A DNA stretch of 64,000 nucleotides from CAKRJP01 sp963589425 (GCA_963589425.1 CAVAKZ010000002.1:50973-114972), one strand, 5' to 3'. Shown: positions 50,740 through 60,057, numbered from the stretch's first letter. A program made the numbers and translations. Notes: a model not told the origin generated them from the letters alone.

Positions 50740-52044
50740 CTATTTTACTGCCTCGAATGCTGCATCTAATGCTGCAATCAAGTCTTCCACTTTTTCAATA
50801 CCGATAGAAAGACGGATTGTATTTGGCTTGATTCCCTGATCAAGTAATTCTTCTTCTGTGCACTGGCTGTGTGTTGTTGTTGCCGGATGAATTACCAATG
50901 ATTTTACATCTGCAACATTTGCCAGCAGTGAAAAGATAGATAAGTTGTCAATAAATTTCTGTGCAGTCTCTGCATCTCCCTTAATCTCAAATGTGAAGAT
51001 AGATCCACCACCATTTGGAAGATATTTCTTGTAAATCTCGTGAGTAGGCTCTGTAGCAATAGATGGGTGATGAACAGCCTCAACCTGTGGATGATTTGCA
51101 AGATAATCAACAATCTTTAATGCATTGCTTACGTGACGCTCTACTCTAAGAGAAAGGGTCTCTAATCCCTGAAGGAAGATAAATGCATGGAATGGTGAAA
51201 GGGTTGCTCCTGTATCTCTTAAGATAATTGCACGGATATAGGTTACAAATGCTGCAGGTCCTGCTGCTTCTGCAAAGCTTACGCCATGGTAGCTTGGGTT
51301 TGGATCTGCAATCCATGGATAGTTTCCGGATGCCTTCCAGTCAAAGTGGCCTCCATCAACGATAACACCACCGATAGCTGTTCCGTGTCCACCGATAAAC
51401 TTGGTAGCAGAATGTACTACGATATCAGCACCGTACTCAATCGGACGTACCAAGTAAGGAGTTGCAAAGGTAGAATCTACTACCAATGGAAGTCCATGCT
51501 TGTGAGCAATCTCTGCAATCTTCTCAATATCAATAACATTTGAATTTGGATTTCCTAAAGTCTCCACGAAAATAGCCTTTGTATTTTCCTGGATAGCTGC
51601 CTCGAAAGAACCTTCTACTTCAGGGTCTACAAATGTTGTTGTTACGTTGTTATTTAATGGGAAGGTGTGGGCTAAGTAGTTGTAGGTTCCACCGTAAATT
51701 GTCTTTGCTGCCACAATGTGGTCTCCGGCTTTTGTAAGAGCCTGGAAGGTATAAGCAATAGCTGCTGCACCGGAAGCAACTGCCAAGGCTGCTGAGCCTC
51801 CCTCTAAAGCTGCGATTCTCTCTTCAAATACGCTCTCTGTAGGATTTGTAAGTCTTCCGTAAATATTTCCAGCATCGCGAAGACCAAATCTGTCAGCTGC
51901 ATGCTGTGAATTGTGGAATACATAAGATGAAGTTGCATAGATCGGTACTGCTCTTGCGTCTGTTACTGGATCTGCCTGCTCCTGTCCAATGTGTAACTGC
52001 TTTGTCTCAAATCCCCAGTTTTTTGAATCCTTAATATCTGCCAT
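50740..52044 (-). CDS. metY: O-acetylhomoserine sulfhydrylase / homocysteine synthase MetY
   Basis: This 434-residue PLP enzyme makes homocysteine (or cysteine-like products) from O-acetylhomoserine and sulfide. It has SSYVFHNSQHAADRFGL and IYGRLTNPT at the start, then VDSTFATPYLVRP and the PLP Lys215 in HSATKFIGGHG. The length and the AADRFGL motif distinguish it from the shorter MetB/MetC family. ATG 52044 is preferred to the ATG at 52059 because the latter lies on the GGAGG ribosome binding site itself. It has its own promoter and terminator, and the LysR gene encoded just upstream is a possible regulator. Confidence 0.94.
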   Translation of the reverse strand: MADIKDSKNWGFETKQLHIGQEQADPVTDARAVPIYATSSYVFHNSQHAADRFGLRDAGNIYGRLTNPTESVFEERIAALEGGSAALAVASGAAAIAYTFQALTKAGDHIVAAKTIYGGTYNYLAHTFPLNNNVTTTFVDPEVEGSFEAAIQENTKAIFVETLGNPNSNVIDIEKIAEIAHKHGLPLVVDSTFATPYLVRPIEYGADIVVHSATKFIGGHGTAIGGVIVDGGHFDWKASGNYPWIADPNPSYHGVSFAEAAGPAAFVTYIRAIILRDTGATLSPFHAFIFLQGLETLSLRVERHVSNALKIVDYLANHPQVEAVHHPSIATEPTHEIYKKYLPNGGGSIFTFEIKGDAETAQKFIDNLSIFSLLANVADVKSLVIHPATTTHSQCTEEELLDQGIKPNTIRLSIGIEKVEDLIAALDAAFEAVK

Positions 52045-52150
52045 TTTTACTTCCTCCATTTTCTTAAATTTGTTTTTGATTATGCTTGTATGGGCAACTT
52101 ATTTGTTTGTGTGTTTTTTGTGTGTTGCCTTTGTTTTATCTTGTGACCTT

Positions 52151-52179
52151 ATAGTAGCACTGGCAGTTTTCCCTGTCTA
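52151..52179 (-). promoter_or_regulatory. Promoter of metY
   Basis: On the minus strand TAGACA (52179-52174) and TACTAT (52156-52151) are separated by exactly 17 bases. The 5' leader would be about 100 bases, rich in A and C, with no SAM riboswitch or T-box that I can recognise. Confidence 0.6.
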
Positions 52180-52186
52180 ATATACA

Positions 52187-52227
52187 AAAAAAATACCGAG
52201 TTATAATTTAAATTTATAACCCGGTAT
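52187..52227 (-). terminator. Terminator after the LysR gene
   Basis: A 14-base stem (52193-52206 with 52214-52227, one G-U on minus-strand RNA) is followed by seven T on the minus strand. It separates the LysR gene from metY. Confidence 0.8.
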
Positions 52228-52281
52228 CTTTGATTTTTTTCAAGCTGGAGGTCTTATGTCCGGCAAGGCCCTGCCCCCTTG

Positions 52282-53199
52282 TCAAATATTCAGATACTTC
52301 TTAATGCATTCTATATACCGCTCTCCCATATCACTAAGAACCATATCCTTCCTTACTACATAGCCAATCTCCATAACACTGTTTGGGTTCTGCTCATCAT
52401 CCTTGTAGGGCACAGCAATATAGTCATCCCCATTTAGTTCCTCACAGATAATACCGGAACATAGGGTATAGCCATTTAATCCCACCATAAGATTCAGCAT
52501 AGTTGCTCGGTCATTGGCCTTAATGACCTGGGGATATTCATTGGTGGACAGAATCTCCTCTGCAAAATAGAAGGAGCTATTATCTCCCTGCTCAAAGGCC
52601 AGACAGGGATAGCCTTCCAATTCTTTAAAAGAAATAGATTTTTTCCCTGCCAATGGATGATTTTTCCAAATATATACATAGGCCTGGCACTCGATCAGGT
52701 GATGGAACTTTAATCCCGACCCCTTCATAAGCTTCTCCAGGGCCTTCCGATTAAAGTCACAAAGATACAGGACCCCAATCTCGCTTCGCATGGTGCTGAC
52801 ATCTTTGATCACTTCCTCTGTTCTGGTCTCCCGAATAGCAAATTCATACTGGGACATATCAAAGGCCTTGGCCATGTCTACAAAGGCCTTTACTGCAAAG
52901 GAATAGTGCTGGGTGGACACTCCGAATTTCTTCTTATAATTTCCACCGTGACCATATTTTTCCAAAACTGCTTCATACTGGCCGTAAATTTGCTTGGCAT
53001 ACATAAGAAATTCCATACCGTCGTTGGTAAGGGTCACCCCTCTTCCGCTGCGGTGAAGCAAGGTTACCCCAAGTTCCTTCTCCAGCTCCTTTACTGCACT
53101 GGTAAGGGAGGGCTGGGAAACGTAAAGAAGCTCCGCCGCCTTGTTCATGGATTTGGTCTCTGCAATTGTAATCATGTAGTTTAATTGTGTGAGAGTCAT
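52282..53199 (-). CDS. LysR-family transcriptional regulator
   Basis: This 305-residue protein has an N-terminal winged helix-turn-helix (residues 1-60: MNKAAELLYVSQPSLTSAVK, ELGVTLLHRSGRG) and a periplasmic-binding-protein-like effector domain. It is encoded just upstream of metY in the same direction, so control of sulfur amino-acid genes is a reasonable guess. The effector cannot be inferred. It follows lepB by 54 bases and could be expressed with it. Confidence 0.9.
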   Translation of the reverse strand: MTLTQLNYMITIAETKSMNKAAELLYVSQPSLTSAVKELEKELGVTLLHRSGRGVTLTNDGMEFLMYAKQIYGQYEAVLEKYGHGGNYKKKFGVSTQHYSFAVKAFVDMAKAFDMSQYEFAIRETRTEEVIKDVSTMRSEIGVLYLCDFNRKALEKLMKGSGLKFHHLIECQAYVYIWKNHPLAGKKSISFKELEGYPCLAFEQGDNSSFYFAEEILSTNEYPQVIKANDRATMLNLMVGLNGYTLCSGIICEELNGDDYIAVPYKDDEQNPNSVMEIGYVVRKDMVLSDMGERYIECIKKYLNI

Positions 53200-53253
53200 G
53201 TTTTTACTCCTGCTTTCTATAAATGTTTCAAAATTCCCCTAGGACTTAGGGCT

Positions 53254-53826
53254 CTACATTTTCCCCAAATACCATAGGATCTTTCCCTTAATGTCCGCAA
53301 CCTTCACAGGACCAAATTCTCTGGAGTCCTTGGAAATTTCCCGGTTATCTCCCAGCACAAAGACTTCCTTATCTCCTACCACCAAGGGATAGCTAATATC
53401 CTCCGACATGGCATTGGTCATTCCTAAGGCTTCCTTTGTCTCCACCAGCTGGCCATTTACATAGACTTCCCCGTTTTGAATATTAACCGTATCCCCTGCA
53501 AGGGCGATCACCCTTTTTACGTACTCATCTCCATTAGGACGAAGGATTGCCACCACGTCCCCCTGCCTGTATTCTGAATTGTGCCTGCGATAAAAAACAA
53601 TATCCCCATCGCGGAGGGATGGATACATGGAATCTCCACTTACAGAAGCCATTCCCATGTACCAGTAAAAGCAAAGACCTATCACTATGAAAACAGCAAA
53701 GATCTCTAAAACGATTAAAATACGTTGTTTACGCATCTCTCTCTTCCTTGCCCGGATCCGCACAGGATCCACATCATCCAAAACCTTCTCTTTTATCTCC
53801 TCAAGGCCCATATGTTCTTCCATCAT
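53254..53826 (-). CDS. lepB: Signal peptidase I
   Basis: This 190-residue protein cuts export signals. It has one N-terminal membrane helix (about 34-56), the catalytic Ser66 in SGDSMYPSL, Lys104 in EYVKRVIALAGD and the GDNREISKDSREFG box. The first 33 residues form a charged cytoplasmic start. It is divergent from the pilus operon, sharing a 117-base upstream region. It may serve general secretion; class III pilin processing uses a different enzyme (PilD), which is not in the window. Confidence 0.93.
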   Translation of the reverse strand: MMEEHMGLEEIKEKVLDDVDPVRIRARKREMRKQRILIVLEIFAVFIVIGLCFYWYMGMASVSGDSMYPSLRDGDIVFYRRHNSEYRQGDVVAILRPNGDEYVKRVIALAGDTVNIQNGEVYVNGQLVETKEALGMTNAMSEDISYPLVVGDKEVFVLGDNREISKDSREFGPVKVADIKGKILWYLGKM

Positions 53827-53909
53827 AAAGTTCCCTTCTCTTATTTGTATACTCTGGGAATATCATAACACGAATCCCCGGATTATTATGAAAAAAATAA
53901 GCTGTTTTA

Positions 53910-53918
53910 TGTTATACT
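53910..53918 (+). promoter_or_regulatory. Extended -10 promoter of the pilus operon
   Basis: TGTTATACT is an extended -10 box 26 bases before ATG 53944. No clear -35 is present, so the operon may depend on an activator or on the extended -10. It does not resemble a typical ECF promoter, though autoregulation by the encoded sigma factor remains possible. Confidence 0.5.
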
Positions 53919-53943
53919 AGGGGCATTGAAAGGAGAATTTACC

Positions 53944-54645
53944 ATGAAACAATTTCATTCCTATAAAATAGTTCAACTAATAATTCTCATTTTACTGACT
54001 TTGATCAGTCTTTTTGCCCTACTACAGCCTGAGGTGAAGCAATTTGTATTTTCCTCCACTGCAGCCACTATACTTTTTATTACTATATGGGTGGTATTAC
54101 TGGCAAGCTTTATTTTCCTCTTAATCGATTTTAGCAAAATTTCTTCTATGAAGCTAGATTATAACGATCTTTACGGGGTTGCCTACGCAGACCAGGTTTC
54201 CGGTATGCCTAATCGTTTTAGCTGTGACACCTTAATCGAGAAATATTATGATCAGGACCTTCCTTCTGATGTAGGCTGTATCATGATCGATCTTTCCAAT
54301 CTTACCAAGGTCAACCAGCAGCATGATCGCAAAGTGGGAAATCAGATGCTAAAAGACTTTTCTGATATTCTTACTGCCTCTGCAGTTTCCCTTTGTTTCG
54401 TCGGCAGAAATGGTGGGAATAAATTCCTGGCAATTTTTGAGGATTGTACAGAAGAAAAACTTCAGAGTTTCCTATCCCGCATTGACAGGAAGATTGAAGA
54501 ACACAATGCCCAGCCAGATGCTCTTGCTATTGAATACAAGGCCGGATCTGCCCTTAACGCTAAAGAAGGCCTAACCCAGATTGATCAATTAATTTCCTTG
54601 GCAAATAAGCGTATTTCTGAAACTTCTGACAAAGAAAGAGGTTAA
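53944..54645 (+). CDS. Membrane protein with degenerate GGDEF domain
   Basis: This 233-residue protein has two N-terminal membrane helices (about 8-28 and 38-62) and a GGDEF-fold domain: ADQVSGMPNRFSC (the usual D-x-LTGLxNR start) and, where GGDEF should be, GGNKF (157-161). Loss of the acidic metal and catalytic residues means it should not make cyclic di-GMP; it may bind a nucleotide or a partner instead. ATG 53944 is chosen because GGAG lies 9 bases upstream; a TTG at 53926 has none. It is the first gene of the pilus operon, 3 bases before the sigma factor gene. Confidence 0.8.
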   Translation: MKQFHSYKIVQLIILILLTLISLFALLQPEVKQFVFSSTAATILFITIWVVLLASFIFLLIDFSKISSMKLDYNDLYGVAYADQVSGMPNRFSCDTLIEKYYDQDLPSDVGCIMIDLSNLTKVNQQHDRKVGNQMLKDFSDILTASAVSLCFVGRNGGNKFLAIFEDCTEEKLQSFLSRIDRKIEEHNAQPDALAIEYKAGSALNAKEGLTQIDQLISLANKRISETSDKERG

Positions 54646-54648
54646 TCT

Positions 54649-55245
54649 ATGGAACAGCTTGATTATAATTATCTTGCGAAGCTGGTAAAGAAAACTAAGG
54701 AGGGTGACAGCAATGCTTTTGCCGAACTCTATACCGCCACCTACAAAAACCAATACCGTTTCGCTTATCAATATGTAAAAGATTCCTATTTAGCCCAGGA
54801 TATTCTCCAGGATCTTTATATTGTTGTTTTGAAAAATATTCAAAGTCTAAAGAATCCCAGGTTCTTTGTTTCCTGGCTCCATCAAATTTGCTTTAGGCTC
54901 TGCTTCGACGCTGCAAAAAAGCAAAAAAAGCAGGCGGAGGAACTTGCTTACGAAGACATAAGCCAGGTGGATGTCCCTCCCTCCAAGGAAACAGATTCTT
55001 TCCAAAATCCTGAACACAAGGTTCTTCTGGAAGACCAGCAGATCACAATTATGGAAACTGTCCTTTCCCTGCCCCCTCAATATGCCCAAACCATTATTAT
55101 GCGTTACTACAACAACATGGGCATTGATGAGATTTCTGAGGCAATGGACTGCAGCCGCAGTACCACTAAGCGCCGTATCAAGAAGGCCCAAGAACTTTTA
55201 GAAAGCCTTCTTGAAAATCAGAAGGGAGGGATTGGTCTTGATTAA
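54649..55245 (+). CDS. ECF-type RNA polymerase sigma factor
   Basis: This 198-residue protein has a sigma-70 region 2 (GDSNAFAELYTATYKNQYRF, then YLAQDILQDLYI) and region 4 (LSLPPQYAQTIIMRYYNNM, then IDEISEAMDCSRSTTKRRIK), with no region 1 or 3, as in ECF sigmas. It probably directs transcription of the pilus operon or of other surface genes when released from its partner. The next gene overlaps its stop by 8 bases and encodes a membrane protein likely to be its anti-sigma factor. Confidence 0.9.
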   Translation: MEQLDYNYLAKLVKKTKEGDSNAFAELYTATYKNQYRFAYQYVKDSYLAQDILQDLYIVVLKNIQSLKNPRFFVSWLHQICFRLCFDAAKKQKKQAEELAYEDISQVDVPPSKETDSFQNPEHKVLLEDQQITIMETVLSLPPQYAQTIIMRYYNNMGIDEISEAMDCSRSTTKRRIKKAQELLESLLENQKGGIGLD

Positions 55246-55963
55246 AGATTTAGAAGATTTAAGAAATAATTCATGTGAACCAGAGATTCCCGAACTGGAT
55301 TCAAAGACAGCCAATCAGCTCCTCAACAATGTTTTAAGTAGCTGCCAGATGAAGCCTAATCTGATTCCTGTGGAAACCTTAGAATCATGGGGGAATTATA
55401 AGAAACCGGCTTTTAGTATCGGTCGCATCATATCCTACTGTGCTACATTAATTTTAATCCTTCTTCCGCTACTATTTTTCCAGCCTACCATTGTAGCGGA
55501 ACGTATCAACGTAGAGAAGGCAAGTTACGCAGAATACGATATTCGTATTAAGACCCTGATACCTATGGGAAAAGTAACGGCCACCCTTGACGGTGTACCT
55601 CTAGGAGTTTCGGAAAAAGCTAACCATGAGTACCTTGTTGATGTGGAAAGCAACGGAACTTTGGTAATCACTGCCAGGGCCATCAACGGACAAACCGTTT
55701 CCAGAACCTATGAAGTTACCCAGATTGATACTGAAAAACCTGAACTAAAGGATTTCTACTCTAAGGACGGCCAGGTTTATCTGACGGTGGTGGATGCTTT
55801 CAGCGGAATTGATTATGACAATATTTCCGGAATGACACCAAAGTCCTATGATAGTGATAGTGGGGTAATTGTATTTGATATACCAGAGCAATCCTCCCAG
55901 GTGGTGGTTCCGGATATGGCTGGAAACGAACTTACCCTTCTGCTGTCACCTGCAGCGCAGTAG
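55238..55963 (+). CDS. Candidate membrane anti-sigma factor
   Basis: The protein has a short cytoplasmic N-terminus of about 65 residues, one membrane helix (about residues 65-85, ATLILILLPLLFFQP) and an outer beta-rich domain with Ig-like repeats (MGKVTATLDGVPLGVSEK, ITARAINGQTVSRTYEV). TTG 55238 is chosen as start because GGAGGG lies 7 bases upstream and the frame overlaps the sigma stop; starts further up lack a site. No classic zinc-binding anti-sigma motif is seen. The role is inferred from order and topology. Confidence 0.6.
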   Translation: MIKDLEDLRNNSCEPEIPELDSKTANQLLNNVLSSCQMKPNLIPVETLESWGNYKKPAFSIGRIISYCATLILILLPLLFFQPTIVAERINVEKASYAEYDIRIKTLIPMGKVTATLDGVPLGVSEKANHEYLVDVESNGTLVITARAINGQTVSRTYEVTQIDTEKPELKDFYSKDGQVYLTVVDAFSGIDYDNISGMTPKSYDSDSGVIVFDIPEQSSQVVVPDMAGNELTLLLSPAAQ

Positions 55964-56048
55964 ACAATTACATCTTAGCCCGACCTATATACCATATTTG
56001 GAAGCATTTACTAAGGGTTATCAAATAACCAGAAAGGAGGAGCAGCCT

Positions 56049-56993
56049 GTGAATAGAAACCGAATACGCTTTTTACTCGCTGCATGCATGGCCTGCACCC
56101 TCCTATTTTCCGGCGGGTGTTCCACTTCTTTAAGTGCCGACACCACCAGTCAGGATATAAAACATGAAGGGGATCCAAGAGACCCCACTCCCCAGGTTTT
56201 GGTGCCCACAGCCGATGGCACTATCACCTTTCAAAATGATGTCGCTTCTATTGACGCTTCTAACAGCAGTAAGGGTTATATTATGGCAAACTACTCTGGC
56301 AGCAACGAGAAGGTAAAGTTGCAGATTACCGGCCCTGACGGAGATTGCTATACCTATCTTATTTCAGACCGGGGCAATTACAATGTTTTCCCCCTAACTG
56401 CAGGAGATGGAAGCTATTCTCTTCAGGTCTTGGAAAATGTTTCCGGGGATTCCTACATGATCAGTTTGGATACCACTATTGATGTGACCTTAGAAAGTGA
56501 ATTTGATCCCTTTCTCTATCCCAACCAATATGTGAATTTTAGCCTAGACTCTGCCGTTGTAGAAAAAAGCAAGGAGCTGGCCACAGACACCTGGACAGAC
56601 CTTGAGGTAGTAGAAAATATTTACAACTATGTAACCCAGAATATTAGCTACGATACAGATAAAGCAGAATCTGTATCGTACGGATATTTACCCTCGGTTG
56701 ATGAGACCCTAGCCTCCGGCACAGGGATTTGTTTTGACTACGCGGCCCTTATGAGCGCCTTGCTAAGATTACAGAAAATCCCCACCAAGCTGCAGGTAGG
56801 TTATTCAGGAGATGCCTATCATGCCTGGATCAGTACCTATGTAGATGACGCCGGCTGGGTAGATAATATTATAGAATTTGACGGAAAAAGCTGGCAGCTT
56901 ATGGACCCAACCCTGGCCGCCAACAATGACGAAGCCTCTGTGAAAGAATACGTAGGAGACGGAAGCAACTATGTGGTGAGGTATTCCTACTAA
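56049..56993 (+). CDS. Transglutaminase-like lipoprotein
   Basis: This 314-residue protein begins at GTG 56049, behind AAAGGAGG at 8 bases. A lipoprotein signal ends FSGGC (Cys24). The C-terminal transglutaminase-like domain has the full Cys-His-Asp set: Cys228 in GTGICFDYAAL, His258 in GDAYHAWI and Asp286 in LMDPTLA. A beta-rich middle region precedes it. Outside the cell it could cross-link, cleave or modify proteins or peptidoglycan peptides. Its place between the sigma/anti-sigma pair and PilC suggests it prepares the wall for pili, or processes pilus subunits. Confidence 0.85.
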   Translation: MNRNRIRFLLAACMACTLLFSGGCSTSLSADTTSQDIKHEGDPRDPTPQVLVPTADGTITFQNDVASIDASNSSKGYIMANYSGSNEKVKLQITGPDGDCYTYLISDRGNYNVFPLTAGDGSYSLQVLENVSGDSYMISLDTTIDVTLESEFDPFLYPNQYVNFSLDSAVVEKSKELATDTWTDLEVVENIYNYVTQNISYDTDKAESVSYGYLPSVDETLASGTGICFDYAALMSALLRLQKIPTKLQVGYSGDAYHAWISTYVDDAGWVDNIIEFDGKSWQLMDPTLAANNDEASVKEYVGDGSNYVVRYSY

Positions 56994-57028
56994 CCATTGG
57001 ACTAAACGCTAAGCAAAGGAGAGATTCC

Positions 57029-58075
57029 ATGGCAAAACAAAACAAACCCTTAACCAATGCAGAAACTGCCGCCTTCTGCTCCCAGATGTCTATGATCCTA
57101 ACATCTGGAATTTCCACCCTGGAGGGAGTTTCCATTCTTTTGGAAGATTCCTCTGATGAAAAAGAGAAGGCCCTGCTAAATATTATGAATGACACTCTTT
57201 TATCTACCGGCTCTTTTTATCAGGCCGTAAAGGATGCAAATGTTTTTCCCGATTATATGCTGCAGATGGTTCAGCTTGGAGAACAAACCGGTAAGCTTGA
57301 TAATGTTATAGAAACTTTGGCAGACTATTATGAAAAGGAACATTCCTTAAGTCAGTCTCTAAGGAATGCCATTAGCTATCCTTTTCTTATGATCCTTATG
57401 ATGATTGTGGTTATCTTGGTTTTGATTACCAAGGTTATGCCTGTGTTTCATCAGGTCTTTAACCAATTGGGAACGGAAATGACCGGAGCCTCCCTTGCCT
57501 TACTTAATTTCGGACAATTCTTAAATAAGCACGCATTTGCTTTTGGAATCATCCTTCTTTTACTGACAATTTTTCTGATTTATCTTTTCAAAGCTCCTAA
57601 AGGACAGTTATGTTTGCGTAAGATTCTTGAAAAGATTCCATCCTTTCGAAACTTACAGGAGCTTATGGGGGCCAGACGTTTTGCCAGTGGAATGGCCTTA
57701 TCACTAAGCAGCGGCTTGACTCCTCTAGAATGTCTCCGCCTTTCTATTCCCTTGGTAACAAATGCTAGCTTTCGCGAACGCCTGGAGTGCTGTGAACAAG
57801 AGGTTTCCGCCGGAGGAGATTTGTGCGAAAGCCTACTATCCCAAAAAATTTTCACCGGACTATATGCAAAAATGGCTTCCATTGGAGCAAAGACCGGTGT
57901 TATGGATGAGGTTATGGAGAAAATTGCCGGACAATACGAGGATGAGATCAATGAAGGGCTGTCAAACGTTGTAGCCGCTATTGAACCTAGCTTGGTCATT
58001 ATCCTATCCCTAATTGTAGGGGTTATTCTCTTATCCGTTATGTTACCACTAATCAGTATTATGGCTGGCTTGTAA
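57029..58075 (+). CDS. pilC: Type IV pilus inner-membrane platform protein PilC/GspF
   Basis: This 348-residue protein has two copies of the T2SF domain (about 15-135 and 210-335), each before or around membrane helices, with GEQTGKLDNVIETLADYYE in the first and GAKTGVMDEVMEKIAGQYE in the second. It forms the platform on which the pilus motor turns. It has a strong ribosome binding site (AAAGGAG, 7 bases). The following genes encode pilin-like proteins and PilT. Confidence 0.92.
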   Translation: MAKQNKPLTNAETAAFCSQMSMILTSGISTLEGVSILLEDSSDEKEKALLNIMNDTLLSTGSFYQAVKDANVFPDYMLQMVQLGEQTGKLDNVIETLADYYEKEHSLSQSLRNAISYPFLMILMMIVVILVLITKVMPVFHQVFNQLGTEMTGASLALLNFGQFLNKHAFAFGIILLLLTIFLIYLFKAPKGQLCLRKILEKIPSFRNLQELMGARRFASGMALSLSSGLTPLECLRLSIPLVTNASFRERLECCEQEVSAGGDLCESLLSQKIFTGLYAKMASIGAKTGVMDEVMEKIAGQYEDEINEGLSNVVAAIEPSLVIILSLIVGVILLSVMLPLISIMAGL

Positions 58076-58095
58076 ATTTTAAAAAGGACCAATAA

Positions 58096-58422
58096 ATGAG
58101 CGCACGATTTATTTCAGAAAAAGAAAGTTCTTATGGAAGGAACCTTATTATTTCCCTTTTGCTATTTGCGGTTGTCTTTACCGGATGCTTTGTTGGATTT
58201 ACTTCCATAAGCACTCGTATGGAAAAAGAAGACCTGCGAATCCTGCAGGATGCAGTTACAAGGGACATTACCAGGTGCTATGCCCAGGAAGGCTCCTATC
58301 CCGAAAGTCTAAGCTACTTAAAGGAAAATTATGGCCTTACCTACGACGAGGATAAATACTTTGTCGACTATCAGCCCCTAGGATCCAATATTCTTCCGGA
58401 TGTAACTATAATCCCAAGGTAA
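58096..58422 (+). CDS. Small membrane protein, possible minor pilin
   Basis: This 108-residue protein has one hydrophobic helix (about 16-38) after a charged start, then a soluble tail with YAQEGSYPESLSYLKENYG and FVDYQPLGSN, a layout often seen in pseudopilins (a short helix, then beta strands). The usual Glu5 after the cleavage site is not obvious, so it may be an assembly protein. It lies 20 bases after pilC. Confidence 0.6.
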   Translation: MSARFISEKESSYGRNLIISLLLFAVVFTGCFVGFTSISTRMEKEDLRILQDAVTRDITRCYAQEGSYPESLSYLKENYGLTYDEDKYFVDYQPLGSNILPDVTIIPR

Positions 58423-58483
58423 TTCAGCTGGTTCGTGGTTGCCAGATTTTACTTTGCTTATTCCAAGTGAAAGGAGCTTTCCT

Positions 58484-58969
58484 ATGAGGTTTCATCAAGA
58501 AAAAAGACACGTCATTGACCTTATATTTCCTCTGGCTATTTTCTTTGTATTTACAGTATCTGCCTTTCTGGTCTTGCTTTTATCGGTACATATCTATGGA
58601 GACCAGACAGACAAGACTTTGAAAAATTATGAAAGTTCCACCCCTCTCTCCTACATTACAGAGAAGGTCAGGCAAAATGACAATCAAGGAAATATTTCCA
58701 TAGAAGACATTAATGGAGTCACTAGCCTGGTCCTTCATGGCAACGCTTCCGATGTGACCTATTCTACCTATCTTTATGTTTATGAGGGATGGTTAAAGGA
58801 ACTTACGATTCGAGACGATACCGCCGCTTCCCCAGAGGCCGGAAAGAATATTATAGAAGCCATGGACCTGCAGGTGGAAAAATTTTCTACACATACCTAT
58901 AAAATCACTGTTACTGATTTGGAGGGGGATTCCCAAACCCGCATCCTAACAGAAAGGAGCAGCCAATGA
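58484..58969 (+). CDS. DUF4860-like pilus-associated membrane protein
   Basis: This 161-residue protein has one membrane helix (about 12-34, LIFPLAIFFVFTVSAFLVLL) and an outer beta domain. ATG 58484 is preferred over one at 58439 because AAGGAG lies 7 bases upstream. Its stop overlaps the ATG of the next gene (ATGA), so the two are translationally coupled. Similar proteins occur in clostridial pilus loci; the function is unknown. Confidence 0.65.
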   Translation: MRFHQEKRHVIDLIFPLAIFFVFTVSAFLVLLLSVHIYGDQTDKTLKNYESSTPLSYITEKVRQNDNQGNISIEDINGVTSLVLHGNASDVTYSTYLYVYEGWLKELTIRDDTAASPEAGKNIIEAMDLQVEKFSTHTYKITVTDLEGDSQTRILTERSSQ

Positions 58970-59433
58970 AAGGATCCCACAGACATTCTTCTTTATTTTT
59001 GTTGGAAATTATGATTTCCATTTTACTTTTTGCCCTGGTAGGCGCCTCCTGTCTGAAGGTATTTGCCCAAGCTCATAGTCTAAGTACAGCAACCTATAAT
59101 CTCAATCATGGCATCTCGCAATTAGAGAATGTAACGGAACTTCTAAAATCTTTAGATTCTGAAAAGGTTGCCGATACTGAGGCAGTCACAAAAGTCTTGA
59201 CAGATTATTATGGAAAATCTGTGGAATCAGACCCGGAAGGATCTGCTTCCTGGCAGATTTACTTTAACAGTGATTGGCAGGCCTGCAGGTATTATGACGG
59301 AGTTTATACTATTGAATTACAAAAGGAGACTACCAAGAATGCTAATTCCCTTTGTGTATATAGCATCAGGGTATCAGCCCTTTCTAATGAAGAAGTAATT
59401 GAAGAACTAAACCTGAAGCTTCATGCTTCTTAA
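58966..59433 (+). CDS. Pilin-like protein (N-terminal type IV pilin helix)
   Basis: This 155-residue protein begins with a short basic leader and HSSLFLLEIMISILLFALVG, which resembles a pilin N-terminus: hydrophobic helix with Glu at position 5 (counting from the likely cut site before Leu). The usual Gly before the cut site is replaced by Ser. The remainder is a soluble pilin-like domain. It probably forms a minor pilin or the tip. It is coupled to the previous gene by an ATGA overlap. Confidence 0.75.
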   Translation: MKGSHRHSSLFLLEIMISILLFALVGASCLKVFAQAHSLSTATYNLNHGISQLENVTELLKSLDSEKVADTEAVTKVLTDYYGKSVESDPEGSASWQIYFNSDWQACRYYDGVYTIELQKETTKNANSLCVYSIRVSALSNEEVIEELNLKLHAS

Positions 59434-59459
59434 GGTCAGGACAAAATAAGAGGATGATT

Positions 59460-60032
59460 ATGTTAAATTATGGATTTACTTCAGATCAAAAGAAAAATTC
59501 CTATAAAGCTAAGAAGAAGCAGACTAAGAAGATCTATTTTCCTATTACAAATATAGGATCTGTTACCTTAATGATGATCTTTATTGTAGTCTGTATGGTA
59601 TCCTTTGCCGCCTTATCTCTTTCCACTGCAGGGGCGGACTATCGGGCTGCAAAGAAGTCTGCAAAGCATGTGACAAACTATTACAAGGCCTCTAATGATG
59701 CGGAAGAAAAGTTGGCAGGTCTTAGTCAGCTACTTTCAGAAAGCTACGCTGACTCTAAGGATTCAGACAGCTACTATAAAGATTTGGAGGAAAAACTCCA
59801 GGCTATGGAAGGCTTTTCTTCCATAGCCTGGAGGACTGATGGAGGCATCCTATCCGGCATAAGTGTCTCCTATGACTGCTCTATAAGTAAAAAGCAGGCC
59901 CTTCATGTGGAGATTTTATGTACTTATCCCCAGGATAACTCAAAAGAGGCCCTGTATCAGATTACTTGCTGGCAGACTATCTCCACCAGCCAGTGGGAGG
60001 GAGATAATTCCATCAAACTCATAGGTCAATAA
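59460..60032 (+). CDS. Pilus-associated membrane protein, unknown family
   Basis: This 190-residue protein has a basic start of about 25 residues, one membrane helix (about 32-54) and an outer domain with coiled-coil-like Lys/Glu/Ser segments. ATG 59460 is chosen over 59454 because AAGAGG lies 6 bases before it. It is in line with the pilus operon and lies 25 bases before pilT. I do not recognise a named family. Confidence 0.6.
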   Translation: MLNYGFTSDQKKNSYKAKKKQTKKIYFPITNIGSVTLMMIFIVVCMVSFAALSLSTAGADYRAAKKSAKHVTNYYKASNDAEEKLAGLSQLLSESYADSKDSDSYYKDLEEKLQAMEGFSSIAWRTDGGILSGISVSYDCSISKKQALHVEILCTYPQDNSKEALYQITCWQTISTSQWEGDNSIKLIGQ

Positions 60033-60057
60033 TTAATTAATAAGGAGCAAATATACC

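Noticed and set aside
52060..52150. SAM riboswitch or T-box in the metY leader
   Set aside because: The leader is A/C-rich with no recognisable S-box core, T-box sequence or terminator hairpin before the gene.
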